From assembly GCF_932274485.2 (NCBI RefSeq), contig NC_065882.2:30770890-30834889 (forward strand): a stretch of 64,000 bases of DNA, in the 5' to 3' direction. Of the stretch, positions 23,771-34,361 are shown in pieces. Position numbers and translations under genes: made by a program. Position 1 is the first letter of the stretch. Each line of letters opens with the position of its first letter. Source of the DNA: Patella vulgata. Lineage: Eukaryota > Mollusca > Gastropoda > Patellidae. A model generated the notes under the pieces. That model did not search any database and was not told the DNA's origin. It saw only the letters and a program-made list of their open reading frames with translations.

Positions 23771-25014
23771 TCAGGGAGGTTTAACAGGACTTCTATGATG
23801 TTGTTTGGGGTCATGTACTTCAACAACAACATCCATAAGATTGTCCTGTATCCCGAACCTGTTAAAGGTTCCGACAGGATCCTCGTCACCCTTCCTACTA
23901 CCGAAGGTATTTAACTTTCGAGGAACGTCTTTATCAGAACGTTCCTTGATTTTATTGGTTTTGGGTGGATTTCCACCATTTGGTAGAGGAGTAGGGAGCA
24001 CAATCTCCTCTATCTCAGACTCCCCAGACTTATTAACAGTCTGAGTGTTGAGAGATTTATTTACTGGTTTAGGTGGAATCCGTGGTTTCGCTTGTGACGA
24101 GGAATCTTCTGTCGCAGCTGGAAATTCTGCAGGTGCTTGACATGCAACGGGATCGGTCTTCGGCTTGACTGCATTTGCAAAAGACATTACAAATGTTGGG
24201 GTTGCAGCCTCAACCAACTTCCCTGTTTCAGGGTATGGTATTTTTTTTTCCGTTTTCACCTGCTGAACTTGTTTTTCTTTCTTCCATATTGGGCACTCTC
24301 TAGAATATGCAAAATGTGGCCCTTTGCAGTTAATACAGTGGTGGTCGAGTTGACAAGATGTACTTTCGTGACCATCTTGTCCACATCGAGCACAAACCGC
24401 TTTCCCCTTACACACGTTTTTACTATGTCCAAAGCGTTGACAATGAAAGCAACGCAATGGATTTGGGATGTAAGGGGTAACTTGTATGGCAAGAAAACCA
24501 GCTTTGATCATCCTAGGAAGATCTGGTTTATCAAAGGTCAGGATATAGGTGTTGGTTTGGATAATATTACCATTACGTCTGATGGAAATACGTTTGACGT
24601 ATGTAACACCTTGTGAGGCGAGATTCTCAAGCATCTCTTCCTCGCAGCTGCCTTCTAAATCCTGAGACCGTATAACACCTCTTGATGAATTAAGTGAGTT
24701 ATGCGGTGTAACTTTGATCGGAATGTTGGCTAAAGTTTTTGATTTTAATAACGAAGTGGCATGTGATTCTTTAGCACATTCCTCTAACAGAGTACCATTT
24801 CTCATTTTTTTGACGCTTTTAAGTCCACTAGCCAACCCTCAAGACCTTTAGCAATCAAAAAAGGAGAGGTTTTAGATAAGTTGATATCATTCGTACTCTG
24901 TATAGCCAGAAATCTAGGACAGGTTCGGGAAGTTTTGTTCGGTATATTATTTGGTTCCAATTCCTCGGTCGACGTACGCTTTATTGAACGAGTCTTCTTC
25001 GATTGGGAAGCCAT
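23771..25014 (-). pseudogene. ORF1 (gag-like) of the I-group LINE
   Basis: The nucleic-acid-binding protein that packages LINE RNA. It has a MASQSKKTRS start at 25014, a conserved GLEGWLVDLK stretch, then three CCHC zinc knuckles in a row at about 24280-24440 (CFHCQRFGHSKNVC, CARCGQDGHESTSC, CINCKGPHFAYSREC), followed by a proline/lysine-rich tail. A single frameshift in a run of A residues near 24806-24812 separates the first 60 residues from the rest; otherwise the frame is open for 354 residues. Confidence 0.85.
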
Positions 25015-25319
25015 GAGTGTAATTTTAAGGATTCATCCCTGTCTGCTCTCCAACCACCAACGGGTTGCAATATCCATGCAGGCTACTGTGCGGATATCCA
25101 GCGCATACGCCCTAAGAGGACAGACAGGGATATACCTAGACAAAGTAAAGATTTAATATTTTTACTTTATCCAGTTGACCCAAGCCGCAGCTTTAGAGTA
25201 GGCACTCAGGACACAAAGGTAGAACTGCAATAAATACATTACAGATTTATGGCAAAGATGCGCCTACTCGTCAGCTAAACACGACCAAAGCCGATTGATC
25301 AGAGTGGGCCACTCTAACC

Positions 25320-25615
25320 TCCCGTCTCGGTGAATTGTGGGCCGAGGCAATGTGTCTTGAGTGCAGCGCTTCGACCTCTAGCTGGCCGGTCACCTCTGGC
25401 TTGCGGCTGTGGTTTCGATCCCTGGTGTGAGCGTATGTGGCTTGCAGATAGGGACGCCTTCCCAACCTCGTGGGTTACTCCGGGTACTCCGGTTTCCTCC
25501 CACAGGAAAGACCCCTGCGCGTGCTCTACGATAATAAAAAAAAATAAGACTTGTCTGCGATGTAATCTTCGGTGGAAGCGGGCGTTAAAAACAAAGAAGA
25601 ACAACAACGAATAAA
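25320..25615 (+). mobile_element. tRNA-derived SINE (family SB) with LINE-like tail
   Basis: A tRNA-like head with a B box (GGTTTCGATCCCTGG at about 25411) is followed by a conserved-domain-like GGGTTACTCCGGGTACTCCG/TTTCCTCCCACAG block and a tail CTTGTCTGCGATGTAATCTT ... GTGGAAGCGGGCGTTAAA ending in AAC-rich sequence. The same tail closes the I-group LINE at about 55020-55080, which suggests that this LINE family supplies the machinery for the SINE. The 94-97 residue frames here are accidental. Confidence 0.75.
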
Positions 25616-25639
25616 CTTAGCTCATCTACTCTGAGAAGT

Positions 25640-27020
25640 TTTGCGAAGGTCTTAAGTGCAAATTCAGATATTTTGTAAGTGAATTCCGGTGTTTTAAATT
25701 AACTTATTATTAGTGTAAAATATTAGTAAGTACGAAGGTCTGAAGTGCGAATTCCGATATTTTGAAAGTAACTTCCGGTGTTTATGTTTTCAATGTGAAT
25801 TCCGATCATTGCGGTGTTTGTCTGCGATGTCACCTTCGGTGGAAGCGGACGTTAAATACTATAAGAACAACAACAACGAATAAATGTAGCTTATCAACTC
25901 TGAGAAAGTTTTGCTCCACATTCAAGAAATGTTAGGTTTGACATTTTATATATTATGGATTATTGTGTTTCCCCGAGTTGACCATCTGGAAATATCGTTT
26001 TACAGCAGATACATTCTAGTTTAATATTAATGCAAAATATAAGTAAATACAATTGTCTTGGGGTCGAATTCCAATTTTCTCAAAGTGAAAGTGTTTTAAA
26101 GTAATTTATTATTAATGTAAAATATTAGTAAATGCGAAGGTCTTAAGTGCAAATTCAGACATTTTCTAAGTGAATTCCGGTGTTTTAAATTAACTTATTC
26201 TTAGTGTAAAATATTAGTAAGTACGAAGGTCTGAAGTGCGAATTCCGATATTTTGAAAGTAACTTCCGGTGTTTATGTATTCAATGTGAATTCCGATCAT
26301 TGCGGTGTTTTAAAGTAATTTATTATTAATGTAAAATATTAGTAAATACGAAGGTCTTAAGTGCGAATTCCGATATGTTGAAAGTGAATTCCGATGTTTA
26401 TATGTTTTCAAAGTGAATTCCGGTGTTTATATGTTTTCAATGTCCGATTTTCTCAAAGTGGATTCCGGTGGTTTAAAGTATTAATGTAAAATATTAGTAA
26501 ATACCATGGACCTTATACTGTAATACATAAGTTCCATGTAAACAGTAAGGTCTTAATTACAATATTTTGAAAGTGAATTCCGGTGTTTATATGTTTTCAA
26601 TGTGAATTCCGGTGAATTACTTTTGTTTAAAAGTAATTTATTATTAATGTAAAATATTAGTAAATACGAAGGTCTTAAGTACGATTTCCGATATGTTGAA
26701 AGTGAATTCCGATGTTTATATGTTTTCAAAGTGAATCCCGGTGATTTAAAGTAATTTATTATTAATGTAAAATATTAGTAAATACCATAGACCTTATAAT
26801 ACCTTTAAGGTCCATGTAAATACGAAGGTCTTCAGTGCGAATTCCGATATGTTGAAAGTGAATTCCGGTGTTTATATGTTTTCAATGTGAATTCCGGTGA
26901 TTTTAGGTGTTTTAAAGTAATTCAATATTAATATTAATGGAAAATATAAGTAAATAGGAAGATTTTACGGGCGAATTCTGATATCTTCAAAGTGAATTCC
27001 GGTGATCGTAAATATGTTCC
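25640..27020 (+). repeat. Degenerate satellite array
   Basis: Variants of a unit containing ATACGAAGGTCTTAAGTGCG, GTGAATTCCGGTGTTTATATG and TAATTTATTATTAATGTAAA repeat about nine times with spacing of about 85-170 bases through internal deletions and additions. At 25818-25905 the array includes a second copy of the SINE tail plus its flank (agcttatcaactctgag), matching 25545-25650, so the SINE insertion was part of an amplified unit. No coding capacity. Confidence 0.8.
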
Positions 27021-27029
27021 GGTGTAAAG

Positions 27030-27533
27030 ATTTGGTCAAATAATATTGTAAGTTAAAATTAGGACTGAAATACTGATAAAAGAGGCTTTTTAATGAATTA
27101 CAATATCTACACATAACTGTTTTAAAACATCTCAAATTTGACGAGTTACAAGATTTTCTCCACATAGGCCCTATGTCGAGTAATCTTCCTTTAATCGGAT
27201 TTACGAATCACATTAAATTTAAATATTGTCATTGTAAAAGGTGACAAATCACATACAATCACAACACAATCAACTATTACATTATGATAAGGCCACCGAA
27301 AGTATAAAAAAAAACGAAACGAAATATAGAAAGTACTTTAATCAAATTGCGGAAATCCTAAATTTTGTTTTACCCGATTCGGTAAAGTGTGACTGGAAAA
27401 TGCGCTAACGTCTTGCTGGCGCCAGCACTATCGTTTTAAGCCACGACAGTCAATGGAAGCATGTGTGATTATTTATATTATTAACTAACTGGATCGGCGT
27501 AATAATATACAACCCTTTATATACAGTTAAACA
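27030..27533 (+). promoter_or_regulatory. Presumed promoter and 5' UTR of slc30a7
   Basis: This is the only low-repeat stretch before the start codon at 27534. A perfect 12-base palindrome GCTGGCGCCAGC lies at 27415-27426, about 108 bases upstream of the ATG, in otherwise AT-rich DNA. TATA-like sequence (TTTATATACAG) lies at 27517-27527, so close to the ATG that its role as a TATA box is doubtful. I could not find a metal-response element matching TGCRCNC. Start-site position is inference. Confidence 0.4.
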
Positions 27534-27610
27534 ATGCTGCCTTTACATAAGGATGACAAACAATATCGTCCAGCCTGGAGACCAAAGGAAGTTGTATTAG
27601 GGTGGATTCG
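27534..27610 (+). CDS. slc30a7: Zinc transporter ZnT7 (SLC30A7), exon 1
   Basis: ZnT7 is a cation-diffusion-facilitator protein that moves zinc from the cytosol into the early secretory pathway in exchange for protons. This exon holds the start codon and 25 full codons (MLPLHKDDKQYRPAW ... LGWI) plus two bases, then the donor GTAAGT at 27611. It aligns with the start of vertebrate ZnT7 (MLPLSIKDDEYKPP ... GWFR) from the first residue, which fixes the ATG. The split codon CG|G joins correctly to exon 2. This is the cytosolic N-terminal tail. The next exon is 33 kb away, which automated gene finders are likely to miss. Confidence 0.9.
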
Positions 27611-27707
27611 GTAAGTATAAAAAAAGAAACCTCTTAAATTACTTGACCATACGGTAGGATCTAGTTCTCTGTCTGAAGTTTCCGAAATTTGTGTCAGAGT
27701 AATAGCT

Positions 27708-27890
27708 TAAAGTAGCTAAGTCTCTAACTCATTATCATCCAAAGTCTTTGACATTGAAAACACGAAGTATTTGTGAATTTAAAGTAGCTAAGTCTCTTAC
27801 TCATTATCATCCAAAATCTTCAACATTGAAAACACGATTTATTTGTCAAGTTAAATCAACATTCATATCATGTTGTGATGTGTGACCGAA
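27708..27890. repeat. Partial family T1 ends in tandem
   Basis: Two consecutive copies of the T1 end (TAAAGTAGCTAAGTCTCT, then ATCATCCAAA and GACATTGAAAACACGA) lie 72 bases apart. The other end of the element is missing. Confidence 0.7.
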
Positions 27891-28126
27891 GTGTGATAAA
27901 GCCCGTAAAACGAATGTATAGTTGTGTTTGTGCGGCATGCATGTTCAAAAGTAAATTATCCCATCCAAGTCGCTAATCAAATAATTAGAACAAAATATTT
28001 CAAAAAGTAAAGCTATAAAATTTGCATAGATTTTACTAGAATGTAAAAGACGGTAACTAAATACAGGAAAATCGGGTAGTTATGTGTGCGAATGCTCAAA
28101 CTCAATGCCAATTGTCGTAGGTATCC

Positions 28127-29051
28127 AGACCACTTGGACCAAAGACTACTCGGACTAAGACCAGTGGGACCAAAACAAGACCAGTCGGACCAATTAAATT
28201 ATATTATAAGGCTAGACAATATGCTATTTATTTATTATTAAATCACAATACAAAGAAGCAAATAATTCTTATACGGAATTCTTATATTTAGAGTTGTTTA
28301 GTTCAACTTTGTGTACGGAAAATAAATCAACGATTAGTTTTAAAATTAATTAATAATGGTGCCAAAAAAAATATCAATCTAATTTTTCTTATTTACTCTT
28401 GCAATGAGACTCGGTATGTCCAGACTTTTGACAATTTCTGCATATACGGGTATACTGTTCTTGTCTGATAGCCTAATTTTACTTTTTCCACATTCGCGGT
28501 ATCCCCAGTGGTTTCATTCCGTTCTACCCCACTTTTCCCTGGGTTACTATATATGGGAGGGGGGGGGGAGACACGTTTACAAGTTATCCGCCCTTGATGC
28601 GTTAATATAAACAGCACATAATAAGACCGGACGTTTATATGCCCCTTTTTAAACGTGACTACAAGTGTGGTTCTCGATATTTTGCGATTTGGGGTACAAT
28701 TATCAATTTATTCAAACAACACATTATTATTAGTTCGAGTAGTCATATTAAAACACACACAATTATCAATTTATTCAAATAACACTTTATTATTGGTTCG
28801 AGTAGTCATATTAAAATAAACACAATTATCAATTTATTAAAATAACACTTTATTATTGGTTCGAGTAATCATATTAAAACAAACGCAATTATCAATTTAT
28901 TAAAACAACACTTTATTATTGGTCCGAGTCGTCTTTCTGTTGGGTCCGAATAATCTTTTTGTATGGTCCGAGTAGTCTATTTGTTTGGGCTGAGTGGTCT
29001 ATCAGTTGGTCCGATTGGTCTTGAACCGAGTGGTCTTTGGTCCGAGTGGTC
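28127..29051. mobile_element. Element ending in inverted minisatellites
   Basis: The left end (28127-28192) is an array of GACCACTCGGACC-like units; the right end (28921-29051) is the same unit in reverse (GGTCCGAGTGGTC), about seven copies. The 730 bases between them carry another short tandem array. The terminal arrays therefore act as inverted repeats of variable length. No target duplication or coding frame was seen. Confidence 0.6.
28698..28922. repeat. Four-copy tandem repeat of about 62 bases
   Basis: The unit AATTATCAATTTATTCAAA ... TTCGAGTAGTCATATTAAAA is repeated four times with few differences, inside the element ending in inverted minisatellites. Confidence 0.85.
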
Positions 29052-29607
29052 ATGGATTCTTGTCGTAATACGAAATGATATCTTCCGCAGAGTGACGTAA
29101 CCATCTTCCATATTGGTATTTTTCTCTGGGAAAAGTTTGTGATATTTCAATTTTTCAAGAGAGAACTTGTTTTCATCGTTGTGATAATTAGTTGTGCAAT
29201 GGATTTTATCGAACGGGAGTTCATTACAAACACACAGGTACATGTAAGTTTATAATAACCAAAGTTAAGTAGTTTGTTCATAATCGAAGAAATCCGTTTA
29301 AAATTTACCAAGACTCAGACAGTAAGTGTCCTACCTGTTGCGTAAATTATCCATTACATACTATTTTACTTGTCCAGAGGGTTCGAAAATATTTTTAAAT
29401 CGAAGTTTCATTTGAAAAGGTTTACGTTAGACGTTTCAAACCATTATGTACAGTTGAATTTTTCAAAATTTTTAAATAAGGTGTGTTAAGATGAAATTTG
29501 TATCATCAATTAATTGAAATATTCTAAAATAGTACAATTTGTTGACCAGAATAAAGATTGGGACATATTATTCAGTTATAACAAGAGTGGTATTGAGCCT
29601 TGAAGAC
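29052..29607. other. Unassigned sequence
   Basis: No domain, exon-like segment or terminal repeat recognised. Confidence 0.4.
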
Positions 29608-30792
29608 AAAATAAACATTTTACCATTGGTACACGAATCGTGTACCATAATGCGCTTCAGCCCCAGTTGTATCAAGAAACTCGAGGGATGAGGCTAGACA
29701 CATTGTACCAAATCAAACGGCGTATGTAGACTGGAATAACCAGACGCTAGAAATTTGCACTCGCTTGAGACTGCTGACTTATTTCGCCGAACATAACTGA
29801 TTTGAAATTGGAGTAAAAACGGAAACCATTGAATGTAAATCAGTTTATATACATTCATATTACAGTATTATATATGCGTTGCCACCCACTTTTGTAAATT
29901 TCTAGGTCCCAAATGTTAGCGATTTAGCTCCTTTAAAGTAGCTAAGTCTCTAACTCAATATCATCCAAAATCTTCGACATTGAAAACACGATTTGTCGGT
30001 TTAAATCAACATTGATGTTGTGATCTTACTGGGGAAAGATGGCCTTCTGATATCCAATATTTAAGACAAAATAAACATTTTACAATTGGTACGCGAATCG
30101 TGTACCATAATGCGTATCAGCGCTATTTGGAATAAGGGACTCGAAAAACGAAGCTAATGGCATATTCCACAAGTCATGTCAAACGGTGACGCTAAATCCT
30201 TAGCTGGAGAACATGTCCAATAAATACTATCGGCGTAGACTGGAATAACCAGACGCTAGAGATTGAAATTCGATTGAGAATACTGGCGTATTTCGCCGAA
30301 CCTAACTGATTAGAAATTACAGTAAAAACAGAAACGATTGAATGTAAATCAATTTATATACATTCATATTACATTATTGTATGCGTTTTGACCCATTTGT
30401 GTCAATTTCTAGGTCCCAAATATTAGCGACTTAGCTCCTTTAAATCTACATTGATGTTGTGATCTTACCGGGAAAAGATAGGCCACTATTTAAGACAAAT
30501 TAAACATTTTACCAATGGTACACGAATTAATCGTCTACCGGCATTAGTAACAAGGGACTCGAAGAACGAGGCTAGGCATATTCCACATGTCATGTCTGGA
30601 ATAACCAGACGCTAGAGATTGACATTCGATTGACACTTCTCTGGCGTATTTCGCCGAACCTAACTGATTTGAAATTACAGTAAAAACAGAAACGATTGAA
30701 TGTAAATTAGCTTATATACATTCATATTACATTATTATATGCGACCCGTTTGTGTCAATTTTTAGGTCCGAAATATTAGCGATTTAGCTCCT
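29608..30792 (-). repeat. Head-to-tail array of three family T1 elements
   Basis: Three successive copies (about 29608-29937, 29935-30442, 30440-30792), all inverted relative to the copy at 1714-2135. Adjacent copies appear to share one TTAA: the end TTAGCTCC TTTAAAG runs straight into AGTAGCTAAGTCTC of the next. The first and third copies are partial. The array ends exactly at a T2 element (30793), which used the next TTAA-like site. Confidence 0.75.
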
Positions 30793-31161
30793 GTAAAGCG
30801 GAAATTGCAAATTTTTAAGTTATATTTTTAAAATTTATTAAAATAAAGCCTGAAAATAGATGGTATCCATAAACAGTCCTACCTTGTTAAAGAATAATCC
30901 TATTAATCCTATAATTCACTATTGCCAGCTGAGAAATTGGCAAAAGTATCATTTTCCTCTTCATTTTCAAACGTTTGAAAAAAGCTACTCCATGGTGGAG
31001 AATAGAAAACAAGGTAGGTAATTGGGAGGTAATTGTGTTATTATTTCCTGTGTAAATGAGTTTTAAGTGTGAGAATGACACCTATGATCGTATAATTGAG
31101 CAAAAGACATAGAAATAATTACATTTTGACTTCCTTAGAAAATTTGCAATTTCCGCTTTAA
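30793..31161. mobile_element. TTAA-flanked miniature element, family T2, copy 2
   Basis: Inverted repeats AGCGGAAATTGCAAATTTT and complement, with TTAA on the right and GTAA (a changed TTAA) on the left. The interior matches 20960-21334. No coding capacity. Confidence 0.82.
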
Positions 31162-31491
31162 ATACCGGTAATTAAAAACGCACATGACAGATTCGACACT
31201 AGAGATGTAGATTAGGCAAAGATTTTTTTTTAGATATCTTATCCCATTCACGTCAATAACTTTCCAGTATATTACAATTTTTTACAAGCCCAGACCCAAT
31301 TTCACAGGCCCAAAAATTCAAAAGTAGTAATAGTCCAACAAATTTTGTTTTAAATTCTTTATTCTCTCGAATTCAAATACAATGGTGTGGTGATCTGAAA
31401 CGAACGTTGATAGCTCGATCCACAGTTTAAAAAACTTAGTTTTCTTATTGTTATCCGTTAGTAATTAGTAATTATTTAATTTTATTGTCCA

Positions 31492-33685
31492 TTTTTATAC
31501 GCCCACATTGAAATGTGGACGTATATTGTCGTCGGTCACTTCAAAAAATCTTGTGGACGCTCTAGAGGCTAAAGTTAATATCCAATTGACTTTAAATTTG
31601 TACACAGTGTTTAAGGTCATGAGACGAAGAAGCCTATTGATCTTCAACGATTTCCAATAATTACTGATCACTTCAAAAAATCTTGTGGACGCTCTAGAGG
31701 TCAAAGTTAATATCCGATTGACTTTAAATTTATACACAGTGTTTAAGGTCATGAGACGAAGAAGCAGGCCTCGAAATGTTTAGCTTTTCTTCATACCTGT
31801 CGCTTCAGTAAATAACCTGTCACTCTCAATTATCAAACTCAAAGACTAATCACATCACACATATCCATACATGTAGGTACATACGCACATCGTTAGGTCT
31901 TTGACGTACATTGCTCTATATAAATATCGTAATATGAAACCTTTTTATTTCTTCGACATCGGATTGCCTAAAAGTTCTTGAAAGTCGGCGAATCTGCTTT
32001 GGCTCAGTGACTCGAAGATTCGTACAATTCTATCATCCGTATCCACGTGAATTCCGCAAAGTATCATGGTACCACACTTCCGTACTAAATCGAATACTTC
32101 ACCGTTGAGTTTTAGAATTCAGATTTTAAAATATCCGTAATAAATTGAATATCAAAACACAAACCACACCTGTGCATGGCACCGTATTTACATGTACATT
32201 GTACCGCGTGCAAAGGACAGATAACGCCACCTGGAATTCCCTCCTCACATGTCTGGACTATATTTACGCTACAAATTATATTTATATATGAAATATTTTT
32301 CCGACCTGATTTTTTGATTTTGTCAAATTGTCTTATAAATTATTCATAGCCTTTATTTATGGAAATTGTTTAAAACTTTTTAAATGATTAAATACACCAG
32401 GCAACGAGCCGTGTGCATTTCCATTCCAACCACTACTATATTTACTGTGGTGTCGTTATGGTAGAATTATTTCAGGTGACTTGGGGGTGCGTTTTAATTT
32501 ATTTAGATATAATACTCCATAATGCTTAAACTAGTGTCAAGCAGATGAAAACAAGCGTAGATGGTGTGAAATTCATTGATATAAAATTGTCTACTTCCAA
32601 ACTGTGTGAGTAACTGTAGCGTACGACAGAGCGAAATGTAAACAGTGCAAATGGCAGTATTTCCGTGCTTAATTCTTGTATTTAGAAACAAATAATCAAA
32701 TGTACGTGACGTGGACGTGAGTATTGTGGTCAATTTACTGAACATCAAGTAGACAGGCGAATATTTCGAGCCATGCGAAGAAGCCTATGGATTTTCAGCA
32801 ATTTCCGATAATTACTGCCGGAGTTATGGCCCTTGATCACTTAAAAAAATCTTGTAAATGCTCTAGAGGCTAAATTCAATATCTGATTGACTTTAAATTT
32901 ATACACAGTGTTTGAGGTCATGAGACGAAGAATTATATAGATTTTCAATGATTTCCAATAATTACTGCCAAAGTTATGGCCCTTGATCACTATGAAAAAT
33001 CTTGTGACGCTCTATTGATACAGTTTAAGGTCTTGAGACGAACAAGTAGATTGATTTTCAATGAATTTTGATAACTTGAACAGCTAAATCCATGATATTA
33101 AATGTTTTGTATATTAAACATACATTATGCAAGAGCTAAATCTGCCTATTCCAGGTCTTTCTTTAGGCCTGAAATGTTATCTAAATTATTAATTAGACAT
33201 TAATTAACCTATCCAGGCCATAATCAACTCTAGATGGCAGCACTAGCCCGCGATCTTTAGTGGATTGTAAGCCGATTTACTGCATAACTTTCCTTCTCGA
33301 TTAAACGATTAAATGGATAATCGAGACTATGCTGTTTATCGTACTGACTTTAGTAATGATGACCGAGGCTTATGGGAATTTCAGTCGCTTAGTTCTCGGT
33401 TCATAATGGATCAATCTGAATGAAATTTTCACCAAATTGCCTTTACATTATCTAGTTTTTAACTATTATAGTGAGAACTGCCAACTCGTTACCGAATCTC
33501 CCATAATGTATCTTTAATGTTAGCATGAGGCAGAACTTTATAAAAACCAAACAAATTCTAATGATTTTCTGATAATTACTTAATTAGTTGTTACTCTTAA
33601 TCAGATTTTAATGTATTATAAATGTTTGTTGACTGCCCGGTCGATTTAGCTGCTGTGGGCGTATGTTTCGCCTGGCAACCTATCT
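31492..33685 (+). mobile_element. Helitron-like non-autonomous element, family H2, copy 1
   Basis: The 5' end TTTTTATACGCCCACATTGA forms a hairpin with the following AATGTGGACGTA. The 3' end has GTGGGCGTA, the complement of TACGCCCAC near the 5' end, then a short hairpin around GCCTGGC and a terminal CCTATCT. Between them are core repeats of about 135 bases with the phrase GACGCTCTAGAGG. Subterminal inverted repeats, a 3' hairpin, a T-rich target and no target duplication fit helentron-associated (HINE) rolling-circle elements. A hAT element is inserted at 31765-32775. Confidence 0.75.
31765..32775. mobile_element. Non-autonomous hAT element with 8-base duplication
   Basis: The ends CAGGCCTCGAAATG and (complement) CATGGCTCGAAATAT are inverted repeats, and the flanks are a perfect 8-base duplication CGAAGAAG (31757-31764 and 32776-32783), diagnostic of hAT. 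The 1011-base interior has no transposase frame; the 81-residue - strand frame at 32503 is featureless. Confidence 0.85.
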
Positions 33686-33697
33686 TTAATTATGTTG

Positions 33698-34337
33698 TTA
33701 TGTAGCCCATATTTTCATTCATATTTATATTGTAAATAAATTTTCTTATATCCGTCTTTACACACGCCGTCGTTGGCTCATTGTCTATTTGCTGCACGTG
33801 CTTGTGATTGGCAGAAACAGTAGATGTGTCTACCACGTGGTTACGTCACATGATCTTGGGTATATAGTACCTTGTCTTGCCCAGACTTAGCAGTGAATTG
33901 AGTCGTGTTAGCTGAGGTAAGGCCGAGACCATTTATCCAGTCGATTACATTGACGAGTTTGACCCCGACTTATAGGGAGCGAAAAAGAGAGTCCTTTTAG
34001 GAGCGTTATAGAGAGCCTTTTTAGGAGTGTTACAGAGAGCCCGTTAAGGAGCGTTACAAAGAACCCTTTTTATAGGAGCGTTAAGATTATCGAGTTCTGA
34101 GAAGAGAGCCATTTTGAGGGCCGTTGTTAGGAGCGCTATTCGGGAGCCCGACAAGCATAGACGAAGAGAGCCCTTCTATATTTAGAGTATAGTTGAAGAT
34201 TAATCTGGTGTTAGTCTTTCTGAGCCAGCTGCTTGGTTGGCTACTCCCACACCTCTACAGCAGTGAACCCTCAACGGAACTAACGGGCCCACTCTACCAC
34301 AGTTATCTGCTCTATCGAGAGATCTAGTTCATTACAG
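33698..34337 (+). mobile_element. LTR of a Gypsy-like retrotransposon, with primer-binding site
   Basis: The segment can be read as TGTTG ... TTACA followed at about 34347 by TGGTGGCAGAGGTGGGAT, a typical primer-binding site. It contains a TATA-like TATATAG at about 33860 and several imperfect tandem units of AGGAGCGTTA near 33975-34140. Internal sequence is cut short by an L2 insertion; a protease-like fragment at 36240-36332 could belong to the same element. A fossil; the left boundary is uncertain. Confidence 0.5.
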
Positions 34338-34361
34338 AAGTTTTCTGGTGGCAGAGGTGGG

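Larger units (their letters stand above)
21360..25150 (-). mobile_element. I-group LINE (gag, endonuclease, RT, RNase H), degenerate
   Basis: On the - strand the order is ORF1 with zinc knuckles, then an ORF2 with AP endonuclease, reverse transcriptase and RNase H; RNase H in a non-LTR element points to the I group (I/Nimb-like). The element starts near 25150, just beyond the ORF1 start, and ends in RNase H (motif YTDGSKDG) near 21377, next to a C-run. A SINE is inserted at 22751-23108. Most of the endonuclease is missing through an internal deletion near 23650. The second I-group LINE at 49891 has the same architecture. Confidence 0.85.

Noticed and set aside
25330-25614. Open frames on both strands (94-97 residues)
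   Set aside because: The segment is a tRNA-derived SINE with a B box and LINE-like tail; the frames are accidental.
25640-27020. CRISPR-like array
   Set aside because: Units are long, degenerate and of variable spacing, in an animal genome; it is a satellite.
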